DNA from: Neurospora tetraspora
Taxonomy: Eukaryota; Ascomycota; Sordariomycetes; Sordariales; Sordariaceae
NCBI RefSeq assembly: GCF_033439725.1
Contig: NW_026944388.1
Coordinates: 3,534,001-3,598,000, forward strand
Direction of reading: 5' to 3'
DNA length: 64,000 bases
Shown here: positions 34,098-45,890 of the stretch, piece by piece
How the letters are laid out: each line of letters begins with the position of its first letter
Position numbering within the stretch: position 1 is the first letter of the stretch
Program-made: the position numbers and the translations under genes
Notes under the pieces: model-generated
The model's input: only the letters and a program-made list of their open reading frames with translations
Databases searched by the model: none
Told to the model about the DNA's origin: nothing

Positions 34098-35713
34098 CTA
34101 CTTAAACGACTTCACAACCTTCTCCAGCGCATCCACCAAAATATCCGCGTGCTTCTCCTGGAAAATCAACATGGGCCTCAACCTAACCGCGCTCTGCCCG
34201 CTTCCACCAATATTAACCCCAAACTTCTTCGCCCTCGCCAAAAACTCGTCTCTCCGCGGGGTATCAAACGCGATAAACGTTCCCTGCCCTTTACCCCTCA
34301 GATTCTCAAACTGGCCCGGATATTTCTGGGACAAACCCTCCAGCTTGCCGTACAGATACTCACCCACCTTAGCCGTGTTCTCCACCAGTCCCAAGCGTTC
34401 AATCTCCCCGATGATGGCCTTGAAAAGCAGCGCCCTGGCCGGGTCGCCCATCCACGTGTTGAATTGCCTGTAAGGCTTGTTGGGTCGCAGCTCCGGGTTG
34501 CCGAAGTAGTAACCGGCTGTCTGCGCCTTCTTGGAAAAGGTCACCATGTCGGGAGGGTCCTGCAGGTCCCAGTGGTCGTGCGCCCAGAATTTTCCTGTAG
34601 CACCAACGCCGGTTTGGACTTCGTCCACGATCAGGAGTACGTCGTGCTTTCTTGTGATAGCGCGCAGTCCCCTAAAGAAGGCGGGGGAGGCGTGGTTGTC
34701 GCCGCCCTCGGACTGGATGGGCTCCACAATGACGGCGGCGGGCGGGACGTGGTAAGTCGTGATCAAGCGCTCGACTTCATCCAGCGCCGCCTGCTCGGCC
34801 GCGGCGTTTTCCTCGGCGTGTTGATCGAGCGGGTACTTCAGGAGCGGGAAAGTAGCCTGCGGCCAGTCAAAGGCGGGGATGTCCAGCTTGTGGATGGGCT
34901 TGGAGCGGGTGGTAGACAGCGAGCCGAACAAGCGGCCGTGGAAACCGGTCTTGAAGGAGAGGATGGAAAGCGGGGTGGAGCCGGGGGGAGTTTGGTTGAG
35001 CATGGAGGATTCCATTTCCTCGGCGGTGAATTCCACCTGGGGGCCGCCGCGCTCCTTTTGCCGGCGCCACATGAAGGCGGCTTTGTAGGCGGTTTCGTTG
35101 GCGTCGGAGCCGGCCATGGCGGTGAAGACTTGGTTGAGCCCCTTGGGCGCGACCTTGAGGATGCCGGTCTTGAGAACGGAGGCCCAGTCCGTGGGGGGGA
35201 AGTTGCCGAGGGCGGGCCGGTTGATGATGCTGTTGATCATGGCGGAGCTGAGGGCGGCGTCGTGCAGGACCGGGTTGTTGTAGCCGATGGGGATGGAGGC
35301 GATTTGAGCGTAGCTGTTGGGGAGAATGGGATGTGGTTAGTATTCTGTGTTTTGATCTGGGACTCATGGGTCACTTACACATCGAGCAAAACATTGCCGT
35401 CAGGATCAGCAATGTAGTTGCCGACACTCTTCGGGTAATCAGTGAGCATGTTCAAGCTCCGAGTGTCAAAGACCTCATCAAGCTCTTTGATGGCCTCCTT
35501 AGCCTTGGGACCCGGGATCTCGGTCTTGACCGTAGGACCCTCGGGCTCCCAGTTGTCGTAGAATGATGATGCCATCTTGCTGGTAGAGGCAGTGAACTGG
35601 CGACGGGCAGAGAACTGGTGAACTGCGGAAACAGCAGCAGGGCGAACCGTCGAAGCAGTAGACACGGCACGCAAACCGCCGCTGTAGCTGCTCCTAAGAA
35701 GTCTCGAGGCCAT
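34098..35713 (-). CDS. gatA: 4-aminobutyrate aminotransferase (GABA transaminase)
   Basis: Exons 35379-35713 and 34098-35313 with a 65-bp intron give 516 residues. This is a class III PLP aminotransferase: AGSDANETAYKAAF binds the cofactor phosphate region, IVDEVQTGVG carries the PLP-pyridine aspartate (Asp342), and VTFSKKAQTAGYYF carries the Schiff-base lysine (373 or 374). It transfers the amino group of GABA to 2-oxoglutarate, giving succinic semialdehyde. The first ~45 residues are rich in Arg, Ser and Ala with no acids, a likely mitochondrial presequence. A second in-frame Met at residue 47 (35575) begins MASSFYDNWEPEGP and could give a cytosolic form. The long open frame on the opposite strand is a shadow. 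Confidence 0.94.
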
Positions 35714-37012
35714 ATGGCGTCACTGATGGATGCTGGCGTGTTCGTCTTGAGATGGTTCTTATACCAATTCCCAAGTTCAAGTCCGTGGTGTCCAACCTAT
35801 GATCACTTGTTTTGATTGTTGTGTAAGTCAATGATCTTGCAACCGGTTTATAACAACAAACAGAAAGAGGGATTGAGACTTACAGAAGTAACACGAAGCA
35901 AAGAGATAAGGTTCGGGGAAGCGGATGTGAGGTCCTCAGCTGATACCTGCAGGTAATTCGGAGAAGAGGAAGAAACGCCACTCACTTCAATGAGGCAGAA
36001 AGGAAAGGTACGATGTAGTAAACAGAGAGGAAGTAAGTGGCTATCGCCGGCTTATTTGTATACATGAGAGATGGGAAGCGGGGAAGCCGATATAGGACAG
36101 ACGTCAAGACAGCATTGGGGACACAATTGGACGTACGTACATTAATTGGAGGTGATTAGCTAATTGGAATCTTGTGTCTATTCTAGACGTCTACTTACAG
36201 CCGCCCTGGCCGCCGCCTTGTCAACACGGGCAGGACACGAAGTGTTTTACGTACATGGAATGACCCAACGTCACGTACCCGACTATCAGCTATCGCTTAA
36301 TATGGGCAAATATCCCGAGATCATCATGGTGAGGGACGAGGACGGACAAGCTTCCGACCACGGTAATGAAAACTATGGAACCGCTCCGTCCTTTGACCCG
36401 TTGCGCCGCGCCCTCCTTTGTCTTTGTGCCGCCGACTGCAGATAACTCGTACCTTTTCTCCTCTCAGTAGACTATCCTTTCCCGTTACCCTGTGATCAGT
36501 CTCCCTTGTTATCACCGCGTGAATGGTAGTAGAAGAAGACAAGAGTCTCGTTATCTGTGCCATATCACAACATCCTAGCTATCAGTCAACTGCGTCATCT
36601 CCAGCCTATCAGATCATTGTCTTTGACCCCGCCGAGTTCCACTGAACCCCGCTGGAATCGGGGGACCTGCCGTCTCTGCTCCAACTCCATCCCGGACCCA
36701 AGCTTCCTCCACACATTCATAACTCCACTCATAATCAGATGCTATTATCAATGTGTTGATCCAACAGTATTTCCTAGAACCTGCTTAACGGCTTCACGTA
36801 GAAACTTCAAAAACTACCACATACAAGAATGTTGCGCTGTTGTTATAATGTTTCCAAACAATGATGTTGAAAACTCAGAGCAGAGTAACATGATTAAAGT
36901 GTGACGCTAAACATAAGGTCCACTCCCCTTGAGTATCTAATAACGCCAAACAATTTCTCAGGAAGAGAACAGCTCAAGCAAGAATTTGAAGAACGACTCA
37001 ACAATATTCCCG
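35714..37012. other. Intergenic, no gene seen
   Basis: This 1.3-kb stretch covers the upstream region of the GABA transaminase gene and the 3' flank of cbf1. AT content rises around 36700-37010. No gene or repeat is recognised. Confidence 0.5.
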
Positions 37013-37975
37013 CTAGCTACTGCCTTCCGGTTCTTCTTTTGGTTGAGGAGGCTGTAAACCGGCTGACTCGGCAATGCTCTTCCACATCTCCTTCTCCCGA
37101 TATAGTCGATCTACCTCTTGTTTGAGCTTGTCGTTGGACTGACTTAGTTCCTGGATGGCCTGCTCCGTAAGCAGTTTCTCCAACGTCCACTTTTCGATGT
37201 TCTGGGTCTCATTCTCCTTCAGCTGAGTGATGAACTGAACAGCGCGCTGAAGGATGGATCCCTTGTTCTTCTCGCATCCGGGAACAATTTTCGCAAGCTC
37301 GTTGATACCTTCGTTGATAGTCTCGCGACGTCGTCTCTCCACTGTTGTCTTCGTTAACAATATTCTAGATCCGTTAGTTGGTAACGAACACCTACCTTCT
37401 TTGTGGTTGTCCTTCCTCATCTTGTGCCACTCTTCACTGCCAACAGCCGGCTTGGGCGGGAGATGCGTTCCCCATTTTGGCGGTTCAGGTTGTACACCGT
37501 TGGCCGGTGGGAGAGATGCCTGAGGGGTCATAGGCGGCAGTCCGTCTGGCTGGTTCACGGGAGACGGGTTGTGATAGGCATTCTCGTCATGATGCTGCAT
37601 CTCTGGTCCTGGCGGCGGAGGCGCAAAAGTCTCCTCAGTTGGTGGAGGGACATGAAGAGTGGGATACATGTTGAGAGCGGCGGCGGCAGTGTTAGTAGCG
37701 CTGTTCGCATCGGCCGTGTCTGTGTGATCCGAGGCGGCCTGCGCCAGCGCATTGAAATCGTCGGCGCTGACATGATCATGGGCTGCTTGGGCGATGCTAA
37801 CAGCATTCTCGAGGAATGCCTCTGGCTCGGGGACTGCCATTGTCGCAGGTGGAACACCGCGCTTGTTTCTGCGAGAATCGGGCGAAGCAGACTCGGATGC
37901 GCGCTTTCGCTTCTGTCCTGGTGTGTTGGAGAGGTCTGTGAGGTCGGGATGCTCCATAGCAATAGGAGCAGCCAT
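37013..37975 (-). CDS. cbf1: CBF1-type bHLH leucine-zipper transcription factor
   Basis: Exons 37396-37975 and 37013-37341 with a 54-bp intron give 302 residues. The intron splits the valine of the basic region, HKEVERRRRETINEGI, and its placement within the DNA-binding motif is diagnostic. The helix-loop-helix ends ILQRAVQFITQLKENE and is followed by a zipper-like coil to about residue 285. The N-terminal 180 residues are acidic and then proline-rich. A nuclear-signal-like GQKRKRASE is near residue 21. CBF1 proteins bind CACGTG; in yeast they act at centromeres and methionine genes, while in filamentous fungi roles include sulfur and respiration genes. A CACGTG lies 1.3 kb upstream at 39247-39252. 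Confidence 0.9.
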   Translation of the reverse strand: MAAPIAMEHPDLTDLSNTPGQKRKRASESASPDSRRNKRGVPPATMAVPEPEAFLENAVSIAQAAHDHVSADDFNALAQAASDHTDTADANSATNTAAAALNMYPTLHVPPPTEETFAPPPPGPEMQHHDENAYHNPSPVNQPDGLPPMTPQASLPPANGVQPEPPKWGTHLPPKPAVGSEEWHKMRKDNHKEGRCSLPTNGSRILLTKTTVERRRRETINEGINELAKIVPGCEKNKGSILQRAVQFITQLKENETQNIEKWTLEKLLTEQAIQELSQSNDKLKQEVDRLYREKEMWKSIAESAGLQPPQPKEEPEGSS

Positions 37976-40407
37976 TTTGATCTCTCAAAGGAACTAAAGG
38001 ATGCTGGTACCTCATAGTCAGTAACAATAGTCAACGGAAGGCATGGGTCATTTTGCGTGTTTTCAATGCCTCATCTTCAACCCCAATTTTAGACGCAAGC
38101 AACACCAACAACTTGGGAAACCAAGAAGGCAGTCGTTAACTTCACGATCCAAAACGCATGTTCGCTTGGCAAGCACTTGCTTGGTAGTTATCGTGACAAT
38201 GATGGGTCTTTGGGCAGAACTCCATGGTGGTTGCGGTTTGCATGCGACAAAATCAACGCGTCGCTACGCTGATACTGGCTAGGCAGCCAAACAGGTCCCA
38301 ATGTGAAGAGGATTGAGTGTGGTGATCTCCGTCGACCGTCCGCAAACGTTGCGCAAGCCCTATACGAAGCTGCATCCATGTTCATGATGCGACAAGTAGG
38401 ATCGATCAAGGACTTGATGGTTTGTATGGAGAAGATGATGTTTTCTCGATCCATGTCGCCTCTGGTTTTGTACAAAAACGACGCCGGTCGCATGGTTCGG
38501 GAGAACAGCAAGAGTCTTTCGAGACTTGACGGCGATTTGTGAAGCCTGCATTGACCAGCCAGGACTCCATTCGTGTTGATGGGGAAAGGCAGACGGGATC
38601 GTGAAGCAAATACCTTGACTAGAGGTTTTGGTGGTCGGGACGCTTAGGATTCTTAGGAGGTCGAGGTCATGTGCAAAACTCGTGACTGCGTGAATCAGGA
38701 CTTGGACCCATCCAACGCTTCCAGGTTCGAGGAAACAAGCACCAACAACAACGCAAAAAAGAAACCTGGGCATAAAGAGAAAGATGTTTATCAATCGATT
38801 TAACTTGAAAAACGTACCGGTTATTTGAAGAAAATCAGTTTCGAATCTTGCGTTCGTCAGGCTTAACAAAGCGTCTTTTTCGAAGTTGATCTGGAGAAAG
38901 TCATGTGAGCTGAGCGAGAGGCAGCGAGGAGGTCGAGCCGCCGGCTTGTATAAAAAAGACTAGAGGCACACCTTGCTGTGCACGGACCATGCGCAATGCT
39001 CAAGTGGCATGCTGAATGCCCGAATGCCCATTCCCCGGTCAACTCACCCCTCGTCCCCACTGTTTTCACTTGGAAGTCTCCCCCATCTTTCTACTATGTA
39101 CACAACACCCCTGGCTCTCTCACATCTTTTGAGGGCATGGTTTGGCAACACATAACATGTCAAATCAAAGTGTGAGAGTGGCACCTTGGAGGCGTTCGAG
39201 GACTCTACCGGGTAGCACATGTGCGGCCTCCTAATGCCATTCCAGGCACGTGCGCCCAAATAATACGACCCCAATCCTCCCATTTGCCTGCCTTTTCCAC
39301 TTGACCAATTCCCATCCTGGTGAACCCAGGAAGTGAGAGTATGGCTGTCTATCTCTGGGCTGTGCGTGCCGGGGCATGATATTGAAATCAGTTGCCTTCT
39401 TGCTACAGATTCCGATGCACAGGACAGCCCCGTGCCTGACTGCAAAGGCCCGTTGGTTATCGTGAATGCAACGACTCAATCACACCCCAGGTCCGCCGCG
39501 GGTCACTAACTTCTCTTTTTCTCACAATGCCGTTGAGGCCTCTAAGATGACAGTGTGAGACAGGTCGGCACATGATTTGGGTGACTGTGATCACGAGCAC
39601 GAGCATCTGACCCTCCATCAACATCACTCCCTCTGCGGACAAGTTTGAGACCAAAAGTGGAAAGGTGGCAGCCTTTTGAGTTCACCAGGCTGCCGTGAGT
39701 ATTTGGAAGGCTACCATGCCGAACTTCCACCTGTGTCGGTCTTTCACCACGTTAAGCATGTAAACGCCTCATCATGTAAAAACCAAAGGCATTAAGGAAC
39801 TACGCAGTGCGCACATGCTTATCAGTCGAAGCTTGTCATACGAATCACAGTCCTAACCTGTATGATGCTACTATGAGGCCCTTACAAAGCTTCTGTAGCA
39901 AAATCGAAGGGTATTTCTTTCTTTCATAAGATTCGAGGCATCTCGAAAATATCTTATAACCAATATGTATAAGCAGATAACGACTGTTGATTGTACTGCT
40001 GTCGTTCTTTGTCGCCAATGCGCGAGAGTAAACGCGGTACGTACCGCTAAGAGGTGACCCACTCAGTAGGCTTTATGCAACTTGTGCAGCACTACCTAGC
40101 TCACCTAATGTGGGGAAGTGGGGTAACCAATGGACGTTGACATCAGTGGGGTACCCGCTCCCGCGCTGTGCCACGGGACTGACACACTGAAAGCAGGCCC
40201 GGCTCCGTGGCCGTTGAGGTTCATCTTCGTCCCATCACTGACTTTATCCGGCATCCGTATATCCCGTGTATCAACCAACGTAGCACCCGCTTCTTCTTTC
40301 ATCCCGTCTTGTCTTTTTGGACTCTGACAACAGAGATATCTCCGGACTTTTGAGCTCCAACTCTACCCGGAACACCATCTTGGCGATTCACCTGTGTCTT
40401 GGCCAAG
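37976..40407. promoter_or_regulatory. Long divergent region between cbf1 and fyv10
   Basis: About 2.4 kb has no supported gene. It contains one CACGTG E-box (39247-39252). The length is unusual for this window and could include long leaders or a non-coding transcript. Confidence 0.5.
39247..39252. promoter_or_regulatory. CACGTG E-box upstream of cbf1
   Basis: This is the canonical target of CBF1-type factors, located between cbf1 and fyv10. Function is inferred only from the hexamer. Confidence 0.35.
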
Positions 40408-41788
40408 ATGGCAGATCATGAAGCCTCCAAGATAAACCATGATAACCATCTACTGCTGGTAAGTTGCCCCTTCATCTCCTTCAGACCGTTGTATATATAC
40501 TAATCATCAGCTCGACTTCACCTACAGGATCAACCACTGCTCCGTCTGCCATACGAACTCCTCCGCAAGAATTTCCGATCCGCCCACTTCACAGTCGAGA
40601 AAGAGTCGACAACCCTCAACAAACTTCTCAAGGAGACAGCGAAAAGATCCCTCGACAGCAAGACATCGCCCGAAGATGTCGTCAAGAACCTGGATGCCAT
40701 GATCGCCAAGATGCGCGGCATGAAGCGCAAGCTGTCAACGTACGCCGACGAGGAAACACGGCTCTACAAGCAGCTTGATGCTCGTGTGGCCCATCTGCGC
40801 GAGCTCTCGGACATGCATTCGGTTGAAGATGTTAAATACGAGGCCTGGTCCAGGAAACGGCTGGATCGACTGCTGGTCGACTACATGCTACGGCACGGAT
40901 ACAACACTTCAGCCCAGGCCCTAGCAAACGAGCGCCAGATGCACGACTTGGTAGACGTGGAAACATTCCTGACAATGAGCAAGATCCGCGAGTCTCTTGA
41001 GAACGGCAGCGTCGCCGAGGCGTTGGCCTGGTGCAACGACAACAAGAAGGAGCTTCGAAAGTTACAGGTAGGACGACACACACAACCCCGTTCTCCCAGT
41101 CAACCCTCATACCACACTCTGCTAACCCTTCCCCGTCAATTTCCAGTCCAGCCTCGAATTCCTCCTCCGCTGCCAACAATACATCGAGCTCCTGCGCATC
41201 AACACCATATCCAAATCCGTCGAAGCCATCGCTCACGCCAAGAAATACATCGCCCCCTTCCAAGAGCAATACCCCGACGAAGTCCGCGAAATGGCCGCCC
41301 TTCTCGCCCACCGACCCACCGACAAAGACCTCCCCCCCAAATACGCCGCCTGGTACAGTCCCGACCGCTGGTCCAAGCTCGCGTCCACCTTCGTCGAAGC
41401 GCATAACAAGCTGCTCGGCCTGCCCACTTTTCCCTTGCTACACACAGCCCTGTCCTCAGGCTTATCAGCCCTCAAAACGCCCGCCTGCCACGGCACGCAA
41501 AAGACGACTTCCTCCTCGCAGCCGGGCCACAGCCAGACGAGCATGACGAGCAGCGTGTGCCCGATCTGCTCGATCGAGCTGAACGAGCTGGCCAAGAACG
41601 TGCCGTATGCGCACCACAGCAAGAGTCATCTGGATAATGACTTGCTGCTGTTGCCGAACGGGCGCGTGTACGGACAGGCGAAGCTGGATGAGTATGCGGC
41701 TAAGGCGGGGCTGGCGGAGGGGCAGGTCAAGGATTTGGTTACGGGTGAGGTGTACTCAAGGGCGGCGTTGAAGAAGGTTTTTGCGTGA
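40408..41788 (+). CDS. fyv10: FYV10/GID9, CTLH-complex E3 ubiquitin ligase subunit
   Basis: Exons 40408-40458, 40528-41067 and 41147-41788 give 410 residues. Domains in order are an N-terminal helical region ([16 protein letters not shown]), a LisH motif near residues 128-160 ([20 protein letters not shown]), a CTLH/CRA region (about 162-290), and a degenerate RING at the C-terminus with [20 protein letters not shown] near 335-355. The RING keeps some Cys/His ligands only, as in Gid9/Fyv10 and MAEA. The complex targets gluconeogenic enzymes such as fructose-1,6-bisphosphatase for degradation when glucose returns. Both introns fall between codons, with GTAAGT and GTAGGA donors. Confidence 0.93.
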
Positions 41789-43324
41789 GAGGGCACTGCG
41801 GTTGCGGTTCCAGCCGCGGGCAGCGGCGGCATACTTTCTTTCTTTTATGTGCTTACTTTTGGTTTCATGCGTCGGGGGTTTTGAGGCGTATAATACGGCG
41901 CGGGCTAACTAACGGTTATTATTTACGGGTGTTTCGGGGGGTTTTATCATTAATGTGGCCCCTCAGGGGTGAGGAAACCAAAATTTGGGGGATTATTATT
42001 ATTATTAGTCTGGTTCCAGTCTGGACTACTTTCGGGGAAAGAGACGCAACAGCGCAGCAAACAGCTTGGGAATGGTTATGGATGGGGGATAATTGCGTTG
42101 GCTTCTATATCAATATGCTAGGACGGGAAGATGGCAAGGTGGTAAGATGGTAAGATTGGGGATAAGATACGCGGCATACAGTACACACACAGACATACGC
42201 ATATGAGCCCAAAACAGCGTTGCCATTATCATAGGAACATTATACAAATTTAATGACTTTCATGACATGGGCTTGCAAGTTGAATGTTAATACCCGTGCG
42301 TATGTATTCAGAACGTCAGGGGCACAACAGTCATTAATAAAACCAGGCTTCTTTTGTGTTAAAAATCATTTATAAGGTGTGGATAAATGAGAAGCGCCGC
42401 CCATTTTACCGGTGTTTCTCTCCTCTGATTCCCATTTTCGCCAGTGTAAAACAAAGCAAGAAGTTAAAACGTAAAAGTATAAACCACACGAGTGTAATGT
42501 AAGCGCTAATGGACTAGTATACAACCAAAAAACAGCTGAAATCGAAATCAAACCAGGACATAGCTGGCTTTCGCTGGGGTAGAGTGTGTAAAGAGGTAGA
42601 TAGTGCTGAAGTCTTAGGGGAAGTAAGTTGGCGAGTTGTCTGGATCGCTTCCATCTCTTTTTTTCTTTGTCGTCCCATCAGTTGGTTTCTTTCCTGGGGT
42701 TATTATGCATTGCCACGCCGTCGTGTATGCATAAAGGCAAGCTATCCATCGTTCTTTTTAGAGAGCACGCACCACTCCATCACGCATAAAAACAACGACG
42801 ACGATAACGCATATAGGAAGACCCAAAAGATATAAAAGTTTTTGACAACGGAGACCAAGAAAAAAATAGAGCGCAAAAAAAAAGTAGGGGGACATAATAA
42901 CACAACCAGCACATTTCAACTCCTTTGACCCATGCATCGCATCCCATCTCATCTATCCACACACACACACACTTCCTCCCAGCCTTACATACCCCTCACA
43001 CACTCAAACTCACCAGGGATTCCCTTCTTGCCTGTAACGTCGGTGGATTGGGTCCCATACCAGCGGTGGCGCTGGAGGAGGACGTAGTACCAGCACAGGG
43101 TTAAGAGGATGTAGATGATGTACAAACCTAGGAGGACGATGATGACGATGACGTACCACCCTAGGAGGATGATGATGATGATGTACCACCAACCCATGAG
43201 GAGGACGAGGAGGAGGAGGACGAAAAGGATCAGCAGGATGTCCCGACTAAGAGACGCTTGTTGTTGTTTGAACCCATCCATCCCCTCCAACCACCGTCAT
43301 ATTAGAGCCCGCCGCCGGATGCTT
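41789..43324. other. Convergent 3' flanks of fyv10 and caf1 with simple repeats
   Basis: No gene is supported. It contains an AC run (42959-42972) and an imperfect GAT/GGA repeat array (about 43080-43240) that lies in the presumed caf1 3' untranslated region. Confidence 0.55.
43080..43240. repeat. Imperfect GAT/GGA-rich tandem array
   Basis: Repeated blocks of GTACCACC followed by (T)AGGAGGAtGATGATGAT occur with decreasing similarity. On the minus strand one frame reads as a run of Ile, Leu, Val and Trp residues. The array begins about 85 bp after the caf1 stop on the same strand. Confidence 0.75.
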
Positions 43325-45105
43325 CTAGCCTCGATTGGCGCTGCTATTGTTGGAGTTGCCGAACGCGAACTGGCCGAACACACCACCTCCGCCGCCGGGC
43401 GTCATCGGTCCGAGGTTGCCCATCGCCGCCGCACCACCGTTGGTGTTGTGCGAGGCGGCAGCGGCAGCCTGCGCAGCGACGGCCGCTTGAGCCGCGTTGG
43501 CGCCCGCAGCCGCGAGCGCACCGGCGAGGTTCACCGAAGCACCGTTGGGCGTGCTGGGGGTTCCGTTCTGCGCACCGTTTTGCTGCTGCCCAGTTGCTGA
43601 GCTCTCGGCGTTGGCGCTGTTATTGTTGTTATTGCTAGCAGTCGCGGCTGCCGTGTTAAGACTGGGAAGGCTAGCAACGACGGAAAAATCGGGGATGCCG
43701 AGACCCCAGACCTTGCCGACGTGCTCGCCACCGATATCTCCGTTGAAGATGCGCTTCCGTAGCTCGAAGAAGACCTTGCCGGTGATAAGGCTGTCACTGC
43801 CCGCCTGGTGTGCACTTCCCACGCGCTTAACCTTGAGAGTGTCGGCGATGTGTTCAAGACCTGATTTCTGCTCGAACTTTTGAAGGATTTCGGCCGCGCC
43901 CGGATCGTTGGGGGTCAGCGCACCGCTGTTGTACTGCTTGATAGCGTGTTTCATGAGGTGCTTAACATCATATGTTGACGGGAAATAAAGCTTCATGATC
44001 TGATCAAACTCGACCTCGTCGTTAGGAAGCTGAGCACAGATTAGAAGCTTTGTAAGGTATCCAAAGTCGTAGCCACCGTGGAAGCTGATCCAGCGCACGT
44101 CTTCGAAACACACTAAGCCGGATGGGATAAGCAGCGCGGCGAACTCCTTGGGGTCGATGCCGTCCCGCTCAAGTAGGCTGAAGTCGATACCGGCTTGCTG
44201 CAGAGACTCGATCGAGGTCTGGTTAAACATGTCCTCCTTAAGAGAAAATTTAAAGTTGAACTGCCACGCGAAGGGAAACGGCCCCTGTTGGTTGGCCGCC
44301 CTTTTTCCTGCGAGATCCATAGAATCGGTCGAGTTTGGTCGTGCAGGGGGTTGCTCGCCGTCTTCGTTGAATAGGGCGATGCCGATCTGGATGACCTTCA
44401 ACATGTCGACGTTGGTCCTGAGACATTGGTAATGGTAGTCGCTCTTTCCCCTAAAACCTCCCATCGGTCTCGACACGACGCCGGGAAACTCGGTGTCCTA
44501 AAAAGAAGCCCAACCCACGTTAGCCATTTCCAAGCTCTCCTCTCCCAGTAAGGGGGTAACTGCAGTCCCACCATAGCAATGTACGGATACTTGTCCACCA
44601 AGTCTCTCAGTATGGCCATCTCCTCGTTCAAGTTGTACTTCCACACCTCTCGTATCCGGCTCTTGCTCTGCGATCGCGTGACATGGTCGGCGAGGGCACC
44701 GTGACCCTGTTGTGGTGCGTGTTGCATGTGCTGTTGGTGCTGGGCATGCTGGGCGTGTTGCGAGTGTTGGGCCGTCTGTTGCTGGGCCTGCTGTTGATGT
44801 TGTTGTTGGGACTGCTGTTGTTGCTGAAGTTGGGCCCCGTGCTGGAACCCCATCCTCGCAGCATGGCTCGCCAGCCCCGAGTCTCCCCCCACATTGAAGC
44901 CGCCGCCACCAGCATTTAGTCCCCCGCCTAGGCCTAATAGGTTGCTATTTGCCGAAAAGGGGTTCACTTGGGCGTTCTGGTTGAGGTAGGCGGGGTTTCC
45001 TGCCAGTTGCGGAGGATGGCTTGCCGTGTGCTGGCCGTGTGTAGGAAACTGCTGATGATAGGGCGAAGGTCCGCTGGGGAACCTGTTGAGGGGTGGAGGA
45101 GGCAT
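43325..45105 (-). CDS. caf1: CAF1/POP2 deadenylase subunit of CCR4-NOT
   Basis: Exons 44572-45105 and 43325-44497 with a 74-bp intron give 568 residues. The N-terminal ~140 residues are disordered with a long Gln/His tract (about 94-135). The RNase D-like DEDD nuclease core begins IREVWKYNLNEEM; the splice falls exactly before DTEFPG, which carries the first catalytic Asp179 and Glu181. Later ligands are in SFHGGYDFGYL and AHQAGSDSLITGKVFFEL. The C-terminal ~110 residues are low-complexity Ala/Asn/Gly. The enzyme shortens mRNA poly(A) tails in the cytoplasm. The donor GTGGGA is weak, but the acceptor and GCTAAC branch are good. Confidence 0.95.
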
Positions 45106-45890
45106 CGCGGAAGAGCGACAGCCAGTGGACGGGTTTGATGCTATACGTCTATCGTGATATCGGACTTGTGGAAGTTGGTCTTAGAAGGTCGAGCCGTGTA
45201 TGCACCATTCCTGACCAGGCGCTGCTCTGAGGGATGACGGAGGGGCGGCCGGGCGCTCAGTCGGCGGTGGAATCGGCCAATGTGGGCTGGATAATATCGT
45301 CGTGGTGGATGGCAGACAATCGGTACGACTGCGGTCGAGGGGAACGAGTACGGAGGGGTACAGCCTGGAAAGTTTAAGATGTTAAGTTCTGTGGTGCGTG
45401 TTGACAGATTTCGTCGGACGGGTCGAAAGCTGGTCGAGTGCTGTGCGTTCGTGTATCTGGTGCACGGTCGAAGGCTGTCAACAGCAGTTGCTATCTGACT
45501 TGTTTCGGGCGGGCAGGTTCGCTCAACCGCTCCAGTTCCAGTTGCAGTGTTGAATGGAAGGTTGGAGGCGCCGAGGCGGCAGGCTGTTGATCGCACGGGC
45601 CACCAGGAGCACAGGTACAAGCAGGTATGTACGTACCTTTCCTTGACTGGGCGCACGAGCCAGCTACGGTTGCAGTGTTCCCCACGAAGGGGACGAGGCC
45701 CCTTTCTGCCGCCAAGGACAGGGTTGGGGGTGGTGGTGCGGGTGCGGGTGCCTGTTACACACTGGGCAGTCGCACTGGCCAAGCACGTCGGGTGCGGCGA
45801 CAAGGTCGTCGACGTCGCCAAACCAATTGAAGCCGATCTGGTGTGAAGCCATTCCCGCATCGACGTTAACAAGCAATTGCCGTCTCCAAA
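45106..45890. promoter_or_regulatory. Divergent upstream region of caf1 and ndufb3
   Basis: 785 bp separates the start codons. A 396-codon reverse frame covers it and the next gene but has no family features and is not accepted as a gene. Confidence 0.5.

Noticed and set aside
34149-35417. 422-codon forward open frame antisense to the GABA transaminase gene
   Set aside because: Translation is repetitive Gly/Val/Leu typical of the antisense of GC3-rich coding sequence; the opposite strand has clear family motifs.
42985-43290. 101-codon hydrophobic reverse frame that looks like a membrane protein
   Set aside because: The hydrophobicity is produced by GAT/GGA repeats read as Ile/Leu/Val; it lies in the presumed caf1 3' untranslated region.
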